Notes under the pieces: model-generated
What the model was told of the DNA's origin: nothing
The model's database searches: none
What the model saw: only the letters and a program-made list of their open reading frames with translations
Translations under genes and position numbers: made by a program
NCBI RefSeq assembly: GCF_034190915.1
Contig: NW_026947503.1
Coordinates: forward strand, 24,324,532-24,388,531
DNA from: Cavia porcellus
Lineage: Eukaryota; Chordata; Mammalia; Rodentia; Caviidae
DNA: 64,000 bases
Reading direction: 5' to 3'
In this document: piece by piece, positions 35,121 through 46,734 of the stretch
Layout: each line of letters opens with the position of its first letter
How positions within the stretch are numbered: position 1 is the stretch's first letter

Positions 35121-35230
35121 TGGCCATTGGATGGCTCCAGCAAAGGAAGGCGGGGCTTCTACCCTGAGGGCGGACGGTGCAGAAAAGGGGCGGAGCCTAG
35201 AATGAGGGCGGGACTTGGGGAGGCGGGAGT
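35121..35230. promoter_or_regulatory. GC-box cluster with CCAAT element
   Basis: Three or four Sp1-type boxes (around 35148, 35186, 35205 and 35222) and a reversed CCAAT (ATTGG near 35126) lie about 450-550 bp upstream of the SEC11C ATG. They mark the far end of the CpG island and could also drive divergent transcription. Confidence 0.55.
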
Positions 35231-35260
35231 TTCAAAGCCATCGGGTTCCTGCTCTGAAAG

Positions 35261-36879
35261 TGTTATAGGATTTGATCCTGGGGAGAATCTCTGAATCTTC
35301 GTGACGTAGACGTGACAAAACTGATTTTAACTGAGTTGATTTTTTATTTATTCACAACCCTTTAAAAAATGCCTACTGTCCACCTGGTCCTGGGCTTGAG
35401 AAACATCGGTGAAAAAACAAGCAAAAGTTCGCGTCCTCATGAAGCTTTCATTTTACCAGGGGCAGATATGATGGGTAAATATATTTTAGAGTACATAAAA
35501 GGTGATGATGCTAAGAGAAAAAGGAAAATAGAAGCTGGGTGAGAAGCTCTGGAAGAAGAGAGCATGTTGCAATTTAAAATGTGCCAGAAACCGACTTGTG
35601 ATGAAGCTAGTTAAAGGTAAGATTTTGAACGCTAGTGTGCAATAGCCTAGAAAAAGCATTGCCCTAGAGTTCTGTAAATTTTGCAAAGCAGGGCAGTAGA
35701 TCCCCAACTTACAAACAAATTCTATTCCGGGAGAACATTCGTAAATTGAATTCTTTCATAAATCCACCAAGGTGAGTCATACTGTATTTGAATTATTATT
35801 GGCTAAGAGTTCTGTTTCCTTGCATTACAACTTCCTCTCCATCACACTTCTGTTATTAGGGGGACAAGGAACATTTTGGGAATCCAGCTAAAGAGAAACT
35901 GAACTGGGGATACATTTAGTTCGGATTGAGGATACATTAATGTGGCTCGTGGTCATTTCCTGCCATCTTGGCATAGGAATGATGTCTTCTAGGAAAGTTG
36001 TCACCCACTGCATGTCATGATGTCACCTAACATCACGACAGGAAGTTGCACTAGTAATAGTATTATCTGCTGTAAAGGTTCTACAGTACCCAGCCTCAGA
36101 AGTATTAGGTAGAAATGAAACAAAGTTTAAAATGCACAGATCTAGAAACTAGACTGTGTTCCAAGGGCAAGGTGGAGGCAGGGGCAGAATATCAGTATCC
36201 TCCCTCACCCTGACACATGGAAGACTGCTTTTCCTGCAACCTTCTCTCTGAAGAAGAAGCACAACATATATCACTTTTGAGTGTGTTACCTTAACAAGGG
36301 GTTCATGAAGCTGCCAATTTTAAGAGATGAGCGTAACACAAGAAAACGTTCGACAGCAAATCCAGCTCCTGTGCAAATTCCACACATTTAGATATCATAA
36401 TGCAACAGGCATGATGGTAACTCAAAGTATTGCTGATGAGTATGACAGTTGTAGGAAGATTCTGGCAAGCACTAAGTGAGAAACAGCAAATTTTCTGGAT
36501 TTCGGAAGAAATTCATTCCCTTTATCATAGATGACTGGAGTCTTTTTGAGTAACAGCTGTTTTGCCATTGGCCCTTAGACGTGCCTGAAAACCCAAGGGT
36601 GGGATCTCAGATAACCATGTGGCCCACACTTCCCCTCAGATACTGTTTTATGACTCATCTAGTCATTAGGATGGATGGAAGCAGCAGAAATTTATTACCA
36701 CATGGAAATGGTATATCAGATGTATGTGTGAAGTGTGTGTGTGTACTGCTCAGGCCGATCCAGAAAAAATGAAAACTTGAATAAGCAGGTGACTCTAACT
36801 CTTTCAACACTATTGCATTCTCTCTTTCAATCCAAACCTTTACTCCCCTGCTGGAGACTACCTTATATGCAGTTATTTA
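35261..36879. other. Upstream intergenic DNA, nothing recognised
   Basis: Begins where the CpG island ends. No exon was recognised. A stretch near 35700-35800 (CCCCAACTTACAAACAAATT ... AACATTCGTAAATTGAATTC) may be an old DNA-transposon remnant; I cannot name it. Confidence 0.4.
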
Positions 36880-36892
36880 GGACTTATCAATA

Positions 36893-37121
36893 TATGGCCT
36901 ATCTATATCTACCCTTCTTGGCCCTGCTTTGTGATAGAGAGCTTAACCTTGTGAACATTTCTCCTTTGCCAGCTGGCACATTGTTAGCTTTGTCTGAGGA
37001 GGGAACTCAAGGGACATTGGAGAAAGGAGAATCTTTTCCTGGTTTCCCTGTGCTTTTTACCCCCTTCAAACCTATTTTAGTTAGATGTCATTGGTGTCTA
37101 GGACTCCCTATCCTATAGCTC
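36893..37121 (+). repeat. Tandem duplication, copy 1 (about 229 bp)
   Basis: Opens near CTATATCTACCCTTCTTGGC and runs through GGAGGGAACTCAAGGGACAT to GTCATTGGTGTCTAGGACTC. The next copy starts directly after it. The underlying sequence is of unknown family. Confidence 0.75.
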
Positions 37122-37650
37122 TAAATCTACTCTTCTTGGCCCTGGTTTGTGATACGGAACTGAACTTTGTGAACATTTCTTCTTTGCCATCTGGCGCATT
37201 GTTAAGCTGTCACAACTGCACAGGTCTCAAACTTCCTAAAGTGAGGACCATGAAGGGTGGTGAGAAGGTGAAGAAGTAAAGACAAGACGCAGAAAGCTGG
37301 GTCAGGTGGAGCTCTCTCTCCAGATGGGAGGAAAGGAATTGGTCAACCACTGCAGTGCACTTATTTATACACTCAGGAGGTTAATACTAATTTCAACCCC
37401 TCTGTTTTGCAACTATGTATGGCTCACATTGAGCTCTCTGTGTTCTCAGGGCTGGTCTTTAGCCCCACACATGTGATCAACCTCCAGCTTCAGCCACTCC
37501 CCACATTAAGCTTTCTCTATGGAGGGAACTTGAGGGACCTTGGAGAAGGGAGGGTCTTTTCCTGTGTTCTTTGTGCTTTTTTTTTCCCCTTCAAACTTAT
37601 TTTATGTCACTGTCATTGGCATCTAGGATTACCTGTGCTATGCACTATCA
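37122..37650 (+). repeat. Tandem duplication, copy 2, split by an LTR
   Basis: The first part (37122-37207: TCTACTCTTCTTGGCCCTGG ... GCGCATTGTTAAGC) and the second part (37512-37650: TTTCTCTATGGAGGGAACTT ... GTCATTGGCATCTAGGATT) together repeat copy 1. The interruption is exactly the solo LTR at 37208-37505. Confidence 0.75.
37208..37505 (-). mobile_element. Solo LTR, ERVK-type by its 6-bp duplication
   Basis: A 298-bp insertion with TGT...ACA ends and a perfect 6-bp target-site duplication, TTAAGC, at 37202-37207 and 37506-37511. The minus strand has a TATAAATA box near 37370 followed by a C/T-rich stretch, as in a short betaretroviral (class II) LTR. There is no internal viral sequence. 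Confidence 0.75.
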
Positions 37651-39060
37651 TGATGCAGTGGCATCCCAGAAACTGGCCACCATTGAGTTTTGTCAAAAAC
37701 AAAATGGTTTCTCTGTGGCTCCTCAGTGGGTAGTTTCCTCTTGTCATCCCAGCCAGCCAGTTACACCTCAAGATCTTCTTTGCTATGTTGTGGGCTACAG
37801 CCACACCCGCTAAATCTAAATCTCAGCTATCAGGAAACCTCTCCACTTTTGATCTTTCCTTGAGTGATCTGCCTCAGTTCTATTAATAGTTTCTACTCTC
37901 TGTATCTGTTTTCAGTTCTTGTATCCTTTCATAGTAAATCCACAGTTACTAATTGCTGGATTTATTAAATTTTTCCATTTTGAAATTATTTTTGTAATGT
38001 ATCTTTTGACTGAACCCTGACTAGTATAAATTATCAGGAGAGAAGCTGTCCCAATCACCAAACACACTATCTGGCTCAATAAGATGTATTGTTGCTGTTG
38101 CTGTTTAAATTACAGAAGTAACACATAAGTATAAGCAGAAGTAACATATAAGCATAACTAACACATAAGTGGTCCCTCTGAAAGCTCAAATTACACACAA
38201 ATGAAATCTCCCTTCATCCCACTCAATTCTCAGTACAATCCCAGTCACTTCTTATTTGGGACTTGACATCCCTTAGCCTCTCTCCTGAAATTAATTTGCT
38301 TCAAGTTTTTTTAATTTTGAAACAATATCTCAGTGACATGTGTTTATATGAGTATGTGCTTGGGTGTGTAACTATATACATTGGTGGTTTTGTACCATAA
38401 AATTCATTGAAACGGATTTAGTGAGCCAAAGAGCATGAACATTTAAAACTTAGATGTTCCTCCAGATACATTAAATTAATTTCTAATCCTATACAGTAGA
38501 GATTTGATATCACAAGATGTCAAAATTAAAAAGGACCATAAATATCACACAATTAGAACTTTTTATCTTGGTGGTAAACTTAAGGTTCTGAGAGATAAAT
38601 GAATTTTTGATGTCATAAGCCAAACCCATGTAACACAATCAGCCAAGAAAAACTTAAATTGTTGGGCTAGGCTTGAAGGAATTACATTTAAAATAATGCT
38701 TAGATTCTTGAGTCCTACTGAATCAATGGAGTGGAGAACTGAGATCATTCTTCATATAACACTTCTAATAGTACTGCATTTCAAACAAAATAATCTATGT
38801 GTTTCAGACCTGGTGACTTTGCAGCGTGTCACCTAGTTATTGGCCAACTTCAAAGAAATTTAGAATCCATGTGGGTCAAGTTTATACCCACAGCTGGCAT
38901 CTCCTCTGGAAGCTTAGACAATTATGAAGTCCCTATTTAAATGCTTTTTAACAGTTCCAAAATTTTCTAGTGAAAATAGACCTACGGTTGATCACTTATC
39001 AAAAACTATGCTAGACACTGTTCAGATTGTACCTCCTAGGCCTTTAAAAACAGGGAAAGA
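37651..39060. other. Intergenic DNA, nothing recognised
   Basis: AT-rich, no gene or repeat family named. Short near-repeats of AGTAACACATAAGTATAAGC-type occur around 38115-38172. Confidence 0.4.
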
Positions 39061-39150
39061 GTCCAGGGATATAGCTCAGTGGCACAAGCACCTTCCTGGA
39101 AAGTACAAAGTTCTAAGTTCAACTCCCAGTACAAATAAATAAATCAAACA
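39061..39150 (+). mobile_element. ID SINE (degenerate)
   Basis: GTCCAGGGATATAGCTCAGT ... AAGTTCAACTCCCAGTAC followed by AAATAAATAAATC. Confidence 0.85.
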
Positions 39151-39639
39151 AAGAAAGACGCCCATTTGAGGAAGGCAATGAAATACCAGCAGTGATGCTC
39201 AGCCACCCGTCTTCAGCCTGATACACCTGTGCACAGGGCAGAATACACTCAGTAAAATGGCTGGGACAGATGTGCTATTGAATACCCTCTAGCACCAATT
39301 TTTATTGCTGCTGGGCCTCCACATGTGTTGGCTCAGTTTGTCCTTAGAAAGGCAATCCTTAAAGTCAAGGATACCATAAATACTTAAGGATCCTAAAAAT
39401 ACCATAAAACACTAGATGAGTCTCTACCCCACCCTGTGCTGAGGTTCAGATTCTCTCAGGTTCTGTTCTGTGTTCCCAGCTCCTCATTTCTCTATCTCTA
39501 AGAGTGCTGTAAAGCAGGCTCGAATGCAAGGTCTTCACTTTGTGGGTCCATTTCCTGCAAAGATCTTTGAAAATGAGCACAATTGAATCTGAATAGCTGA
39601 GGAGAACTAGTTTATCTACTTAGGAGTCAACAATCCCTC

Positions 39640-39692
39640 TGACTGGTAGTGTAGCTCAATCATATAGACAGCCCAGTACGACAAAAAAAAAT
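39640..39692 (+). mobile_element. Short, deleted ID-like fragment
   Basis: GTAGTGTAGCTCAATCATAT followed by CCCAGTACGACAAAAAAAA: an A-box half and a tail with the middle missing. Confidence 0.5.
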
Positions 39693-41692
39693 CTTGTATT
39701 TTTATAGATCTTGAGAGTATTTGACTTACCTATTTTAAACCAAGGTATAATATTTCTTTACTTTTCTTTTTCCATGCAGAAAAATAAACATGAATTTTTC
39801 TTGCAAAATTCTGTAAATACAGTATAATGCCACTTACCTTCTCTTAATAATTTACAGGCCTCAGGTCAAATCATCAGAACTAGAATTTTAAGAAATCTTC
39901 CAAACAATAGTTGGGCAACTCCCTTTTGTATTAAGTTAGTGTTCCTTTGGGCACTAGGAATTCAGAGCTGTTTAAGACAGTCCACAGATGCAGCTGAAGC
40001 TGTAACGGTACAGACGGTGGAACAGGTGAACTAACTAAACTGCAATCAAGAGTATGCACTCTAGTTTAGAGTCTCTTAGCACATCGGTGTGACCTTTATG
40101 AGTGGATAAGTAATTGCTACAGAGGCAATGCCAGATTCCATTATTTGCTTGTTTATTCTGTGTCACTTAAGTACATCCTTATATTTATGGTCAAATTTAC
40201 TCTTGCAAAACACCCATTTTCTAGGAATAAACAATTCTCAGAAATGATAAGCAACCTACCCAACAGCTGAGAGCTGAAAGATGACACTTGAATTCAAGTC
40301 TGCCAAATCCAAACTCACTGTCATCTGCTACATCCTCTTCTGTCTTTGACTGCATGAGCAGACACAGTCTCTGGGTTTCAACTTTGAGTTTGCAAGTTCA
40401 AATTATTGTCTACAGGCTGATGATGGAGGAAAACAGCAGTAGCAACCCCAAGTCATGATACTACAGAATCGTGGAGATCCTGGCTTATGCATACATGATG
40501 GAAAGAGGTAAGACTCACACTCTTCAGTGGAGCACAGACAGGAAGACATCTGAGGAATGACTTGGCCTTGGGTCAGCACTAGCAGAAACACTGGAACCAG
40601 TTGGGTAGAAAAGAGTCTAAGCATCTCAGCTCTGATTCAGAAACTCCTGGCTAATGATGCTAGACAGCAGCTTTCTGAGTCACCCCCGTCTTCTCCACCT
40701 TTTGTGTCTGTGGAAGTTATACTTCAGAACTGTGCTGTTAGCCAGGGATGTCATAATCGGGGGGGGGGGGGGGATTTGGGCTCCTCTCCCTCCTCTGCAG
40801 TCTTCCCACTCTGCTGCCTAAATGTTCTTGTCAAGATAAGCCATTTTGCAAACCATCCTCTTCTATCCGAGGTCACTACTCTGATCATTTCCCCTCTCCT
40901 TGTAGTTGTTACAACCAATCATAGGGAGTTTTATGTTTAGAAAAGAGTCAGAAATAGTAAGGGGTGGAGGGATTAGAAAGGAAGATGACATTCTTAACAA
41001 AAGGTGCTCATTTTATATTGCATGCTACTTGCTTGTCATGAAATAGTTAAGAGCTCTTAAAATTTGGCTTTGAAGTTTAACAATTCTATTTTTAAAAATG
41101 CTAGGAAGAGGTTTTCTTATGTATAATATATTGGTGAGGCTCAATACATTTATTTGTGCATAAATTTGATAGATACAAGGAGATAACACCATTATGAAGT
41201 AACCTGAGACAAGACTCAAGGTAACTGAACTGTCCTCAGGCTGTGTGGGACCACCTTCAGTTACCTATTTCATTCCTTGATCTTCAGCTTTGTCATCTGA
41301 AGAGACAAAGTTGTGGTCTTTAATATTACGTGCAAAGATTCACAATCGTGGCTTCTGGGGGATAAAAATGTTAACTTTATTTTCCTGTACTCTAGAAAAG
41401 TTAATTAAAGAACATCTTCAGTCTTGGTAACAGCAGCAGAAAATAATCACTTTCAGTTTAAAAACTGGGTCAGTTCAAGATGTTTTATAACTGTCTTCTG
41501 TCTACTATTTCTCCCCAGAGGGCAATTGTATTCAGGAAGGGGTGTGTGAAAATAGGGAAAATCAGAATGTCACTTAATGATTTGCTTATTTGCATCATTT
41601 ATTCAGTTATGTATTCATCATCCAATAAGCAACTATGGAGAGCTCTAAGGAATATACAGTTTTTAAAAATCATAGTCTTGGCCCTCAAAAAG
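39693..41692. other. Intergenic DNA with a MIR-like remnant
   Basis: Around 40190-40330 a MIR-like pattern is visible (CATTTTCTAGGAATAAACAA ... GAATTCAAGTCTGCCAAATC). The rest was not recognised apart from the G run at 40759-40773. Confidence 0.4.
40759..40773 (+). repeat. G15 homopolymer
   Basis: An uninterrupted run of 15 G, flanked by further short G tracts. Confidence 0.9.
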
Positions 41693-42449
41693 CCCATGAG
41701 CTGGTCATGGCACTAAAGTGCCTGTCCCTAGCACATTGTGGAGAGGACCCTAGCTGGATGGGCTGCTTTCTGTGACTTCTACAAGATGCAGCCTGTAAAG
41801 GAAAGACCCTAGGAGACCCTCGAGCTGCACAGTGCTAAAGGTTCAGTGTTCCTGCCGCAGCAGGCAACTTGCTGAGCCGTCTGAAGTCCCGCCGCTTCAA
41901 CTCACTAGAGGCCCAGTTACATTGAGTTCAAGGGTCTTCGAGCCAAACAGACAGCTGAGTTGGCAGGGTGCCTGCATCGACCTGTGGTGAGTGATGGGAG
42001 TGGAGTCATTCCACAGAAATGGGGGCTCTGACGGGCGACATTCTGGGACCAGGCAGGACTGGCAAGTACAAGGGGCAGCAATCATTTCAGTCACTTGTTC
42101 CCTTCCCAAATGGGATTGGTGCAGTGAGCTAGGCCTGGTCACTCAACCTGGCTGAGACCCAATAGGTTATCCAAAATTAAGTCCCTAGAGCAGTGGCACA
42201 CACTAACCACATTAACCCAGTGAAGCCTAAGAAGTTTGACTGACCTGGAGGGGAAGCAACAGAAAGTAATATAGTACAGGCCACAGCAGCTTGACTGACC
42301 CAGAGGGGAGGGGCCTGTATACGCTGTCCCTGTCTCCAACTCACTAGCACACTGCAGTGGGAAGGGTCATCTAGCCAGCACACTTCAGAAGAATTGTAAC
42401 CAACAAAGAAAGAAACTGGGGCCTCCTGGAAGAAGCAAAAAAGATGGGA

Positions 42450-43510
42450 AGAGGAAGCAACAACAAAAAGTACCCAGGTCCCAACCCTGAGAACATTGAC
42501 CCAGGACAGGTAAATACAAAGGAGAATGAGAACAGCAAACATGCAATATCAGACATGGCACCAGCGGACATAAAGAGATATATTTAGGACCTCATAGATG
42601 AGTTCAAAAGGGAAATATATAGCCAAGTAAAGCAAGATATAAGAAGATTAATAAAAGAGATACTAAGCACCACTCAAGCAGACACAGACAGAAGAAGAGA
42701 GGAACTCAAACAAAGGAGAGAACCATTTGATGAAGAATATAAAAACAATATAGAATACATAAAGCAGATTCAAAGAGATCACCAGGAAATTTAAAATTCT
42801 ATGGAAAGATGGCAAATCAACTTGAAAGAAACTAAGGATAGATTATCCAAACTGGAGGATAGTTTTGCAATGTGGGATTATGAAAGGGAAAACTTTTTCA
42901 AAATAACAAGGAAACAAGCAGTAACAATATAAAGGCTAGAAGATGACAAGAGGATCTACAACTTGAGAATAAAGAATGTGAATGAAGAAGCAGAGGTACA
43001 AACAAGGGAACTACAAAGGCTATTCACAGAAATAATTAAGCAAATTTCCCAAACATAGCAAAAGGAAAAGATATTCTGATGTATGAGGTACATAGAACTC
43101 CAGCCACCTACAACCAAAACAGAGCTACACCCAGGCATATAATAATAAAGATCCCAGAAATTCAATATAAGAACAGAATATTAAAAGCTGTTAGAGACAA
43201 GAAACCGATAACCTATAAAGGAAGGCCCATCAGAATAATGGCAGACTTCTTGACACAAACCATCAAGTCAAGAAGAGCCTGGAGCGAAATATTCCAAGCC
43301 CTGAAAGAAAATAACCTCCATCCCAGATTGGTATATCCCGAATATCTGTCTCTAGAAATTAATGGAGAAACAAGATGCTTCCAAGACAAAGAGGACCTTG
43401 GGAAATTCTCAACCACCAATCCAACTCTACAGAGAATACTGCAGGGTATTCAAGAAAGAGAGAAAAATACTAGGATTCCAGGAACAGTGGCAGAGAAGCC
43501 TCGATGAATG
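42450..43510 (+). pseudogene. L1-type ORF1 remnant in HAL1-like element 3
   Basis: The best preserved of the three ORF1 copies: only a few stops interrupt an otherwise continuous reading. The coiled coil spans roughly 42600-42950. The RNA-recognition-like and C-terminal domains lie at 43079-43507 as one open frame of 142 residues ([19 protein letters not shown], then SRRAWSEIFQALKENNLHPR and NGETRCFQDKEDL). ORF1 proteins are trimeric RNA-binding proteins of L1 particles; this copy is not expected to be made. Confidence 0.82.
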
Positions 43511-44049
43511 GAGCAGAAAACAGAATGAAGAAGATAAGAAGACAACTGATGGAAAAAAAAGACATAACAGAAATGAGGCAGAGAAGATTTTATTCAAAAC
43601 TGATATGATTGATAGTATCAAGTCTGAGAGTATAGGCAACTGAAGTATATACACTGAAGATGTCAAGACTCTATGATACGCATTCTGGTTTGATTACTGC
43701 CGGTTTTTGAAGTTCTATACTATATATAAAGTTGTGTTTTTATTAATACTGTTATGTACTGATATTTCCAATTATACTGTGTCTGATGATATAGCTAACT
43801 CTATTGGAGATAACAAGAGACAACACAGGAACCATGGTAGAGCTCTTTGTACAGTGGTCTTATATGTTTTTATGTTTCATGTGTTTTTAGGAATATGTTT
43901 TGTTTTGTGTTGCTTTGTTTTGTTTCTCCCTCTAATATAGAAAAATAGAAATATGTGTTAAGACTCATGCATGTGTAGACTCTATAAACAGTTTATGAGA
44001 ACTGATCTTATGACACATGATGAAATGAACAGATACTTTGAAGAAAGAG

Positions 44050-44447
44050 AGACACCAAAAGAGTCAGTGCTGATCCTGGAGTGTCATAATGTGAAACCCA
44101 GCAATAGTATTATTCATTGTTCAGAGTCATATTAGCCTGCTTGGGTTTATTCAATCTCAACATAATTGAAGATATGGATAACTACATGTATATTTCAGTG
44201 TATAGAATTGATAACCATATTTCTAAGTTTCTGTTGGATAGTTGAACAGAACTGGTTGCAGTCTCACTGTTTGAATCCTCACTTTATATGCTGCACTGTA
44301 GTATCTTGAATAAGTATTTGTAAGAAGACAATCTGTAGTCATCAACTAGTGATTACTTACTGTTTATTTTTTGCTTTGAAATTATGTATTATTTCTACCC
44401 ATTTTCTGTTTTGCTTAGTCTTTCTTTAAATTAAATTTTTTAAAAAA
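44050..44447 (+). repeat. HAL1 3' UTR tandem repeat, unit 1
   Basis: Runs from ACACCAAAAGAGTCAGTGCTG to TTAAATTTTTTAAAAAAG. It is highly similar throughout to the next unit, including GATATGGATAACT(A/G)CATGTAT and the CATCAACTAGTGATT block. Confidence 0.85.
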
Positions 44448-44842
44448 GACACTATAGTACCCAGTGCTGATCATGGAGTGTCATGATGTAAAATCCAGCA
44501 ATACTATTATTGTTTGTTCATAATGATTTTAACCTGCTTTAGTTTGTTTAATATCAACATAAATGAAGATATGGATAACTGCATGTATGTTTAAGTGTAT
44601 AGGATTGATAACCATGTTACTAAGTTTTTGTTGGACAGTTGAACTGAACTGATTGCAATCTCACTGTTTGAATTCCCACTTTACATGTTCCATTTTGTAT
44701 CTTGAACAACTATTTGTAAAACAACAATATGTAAACATCAACTAGTGATTTCTTACTGTTTATTTTTTTCTCTGAATGTATGTATTATTTCTACATATTT
44801 TCTGGGGTTTTTTAGTCTTTCTTTAAAAAAATTTTTTTAAAA
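44448..44842 (+). repeat. HAL1 3' UTR tandem repeat, unit 2
   Basis: Runs from ACACTATAGTACCCAGTGCTG to AAAATTTTTTTAAAAA. A single, shorter counterpart exists at the end of HAL1-like element 2 (from about 28267). Confidence 0.85.
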
Positions 44843-44865
44843 ATCCCATGAGCTGGGTCAGCATT

Positions 44866-44955
44866 GTCTGGGGGTGCAGTTGAGTAGTAGAATGTTTGCC
44901 TAGCATGCATAAAACCTTGAGTTCCATCCCCAGCATACCAAAAGAAAAAAAAAGA
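44866..44955 (+). mobile_element. Old ID-like SINE
   Basis: TGGGGGTGCAGTTGAGTAGT ... GAGTTCCATCCCCAGCATACC followed by an A-rich tail. Its start abuts the HAL1 element 3 duplication. Confidence 0.78.
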
Positions 44956-45184
44956 CCTATGATCATGAAGGAATTGAAATACAAATAATACATGTTTAAA
45001 ACATACATTAAAGGCACAGCATGTTAAATACATATGCATACACATGCACAAATCTTCAGTGCACCTTAGCGGGGGTAGAGCAAACAGAAACACAGATTGA
45101 AAGACAGTTAATAGTTCTCAGGATTATCTTGCACTTGCTTTTCATATCAAAGCTTTTGGGAAAATGGAGAGGGAGGCATTTTTC

Positions 45185-45323
45185 TTATAGGTTCTTTTTT
45201 TTCTTTTTTTGTTTTTTGTTTTTGTTTTTTGTTTGTTTGTTTGTTTGTTTTTGGTCTTTTTGTCGTTTTGAAACAAGATCTCGCTATGCTGGGATTACAG
45301 GCATACGCCAACATGCCCCACTT
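45185..45323 (-). mobile_element. Deleted B1-like SINE with T-rich tail
   Basis: A T-rich tail with GTTT repeats is followed by GAAACAAGATCTCGCTATGC joined directly to TGGGATTACAGGCATACGCC, so the middle of B1 is missing. Confidence 0.75.
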
Positions 45324-45349
45324 TTCTTATGAGTTTGCATCCTTTTGTT

Positions 45350-45520
45350 GTTGTTGTTTGTTTTGGTACTGGGGATTGAACTCAAGAAGCACTCACTGAA
45401 CTACACCACCAGCCCCTTTTAAAAATTTTGAGACAGTATCTCACAGAGTTACCTGAGATGGTCTCAAACATGCATTCCTCCTACCTGAGTCTCCCAGATA
45501 ACTAGGATTACAGGTGCACA
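45350..45520 (-). mobile_element. Dimeric B1-ID SINE (B4-like)
   Basis: On the minus strand a B1-like half (complement of GAGACAGTATCTCACAGAGT ... AACTAGGATTACAGGTGCAC) is followed by an ID-like half (complement of GGTACTGGGGATTGAACTCA). This is the same half order as in the copy at 4013. Confidence 0.75.
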
Positions 45521-46379
45521 TGGGGTTCTGATTCTTAAAATCAAAAACCCTGACTTTTAAGACTTTGTCCTCTACTACGAGTTAGAGTCCATAATAATTA
45601 GATGGTAGCATGGGGAGCTCTACAGTAAAAAAATATAAAGCCACTTCATCATTTAAAGACCATTTAAAACTTCTGGCAACTGTCAAACAAGTATAGAGCA
45701 AACTGGAAGCCCAGAACCCACAAGAAGGACTCACACCAGTCTCTTTTATGGATCTGTGCTGGGAAGACCCAAAGGTAAGCGGTGGGAGCCAGAAAGTCCA
45801 TGCCAGCGGGTTAAAGGAGCTGTGCTGGTGGGATGAGGGTTCTACGCTGGAGCCGAGAAGTCATACTCACAACAAAGACCAGAGCTATCCTGAAAAGCAC
45901 CACAGCCATTTTCAATGACATGGAGGCCCCAAGCTCCTCCGACAATGCCAGAAAGCTAGCATGACAAGTTCATCCTGGAGACCAAGTGGCATACGTCTTC
46001 CCCTCTGGAGCCAGGAAGCAATGCTCGATGTGAGGATCAAAGCTTCTCCAGGAGAACCAACAGCTCAGACAGCAACTCATAGGAGAACCCACAATGCCTC
46101 AACACAACAATGCATTAATGCCTTTCTTCTCCTTCTCCACCTCTCTATTTATGCTGGCAACTTTCCTCAGGTGGAGCATCTATGATCAGTGTCATGCTGA
46201 TGTAATCCAGCTGGCATTAAGTTGACCACCAGTTCTTAATCCATAATAAGCAAAGAAACATTTATTCAAGAAAATCTATTTATAATCAATAATAGCAAGA
46301 GTTTATGGCCTGTGAATCACAACCCAATCCCCTACCCCAGCTCAGCTTGACAAAAGCTCCACTCCAGGTGAGTGTGACC

Positions 46380-46720
46380 AAGAAAATGGATCCATTCAGT
46401 CAGTTCTAGAGGCTGAGAGTCCAAAAATGCTCAAGCACATTGTCTAGTCATGGTTCCTTCTGTGCTCCCAAAATGGCTCTTGCTTGCTGTACCTTCACAT
46501 GGCTGAAGGTGGGAGATGGCAAAGGGCCAAGAAGAGATACACGGGCTCCCTCTAGCTCTTTCATGAGAGCATTAATCCCACTCTGAAGGCAGAGCCTTCA
46601 TGACCTAAATCACCTCCTAAAGGCCTCACCTCTTAATATTATCACCTTGGGGATCAAATCTCAACATGAATTTAGAGGGACATGGACATTGGTATCACAG
46701 CAACTAGCAGGTTCACCAGT
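46380..46720 (-). mobile_element. ERVL-MaLR (MLT1/MST-like) LTR remnant
   Basis: The complement shows CCTTCACATGGCTGAAGG, GAGAGCATTAATCCCACTC, TTCATGACCTAAATCACCTC and AAAGGCCTCACCTCTTAATA, the classic block order of this ancient mammalian LTR group. The subfamily is uncertain. Confidence 0.6.
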
Positions 46721-46734
46721 GGAAATCAGATAAA

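Larger units (their letters stand above)
34140..35260. promoter_or_regulatory. SEC11C: CpG-island promoter region of SEC11C
   Basis: A GC- and CpG-rich block stands out sharply from the AT-rich surroundings and spans exon 1 plus about 600 bp upstream. No TATA box sits at the expected position. The start site is probably between about 34700 and 34800. Several long open frames cross this block in both directions, as expected by chance in CpG-rich DNA; I do not call them genes. Confidence 0.85.
41708..44844 (+). mobile_element. HAL1-like element 3 with duplicated 3' UTR
   Basis: It is bounded by a target-site duplication, CCCATGAGCTGG(G)TCA, at 41693-41707 and 44845-44860, with one extra G in the right copy. 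The order is an L1-type leader (41708-42450), ORF1-like remnants (42450-43510), then directly the T-rich 3' UTR. Relative to element 2 it lacks about 735 bp, including the ORF2 tail. The last 395 bp of the 3' UTR are present twice in tandem. Confidence 0.88.
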
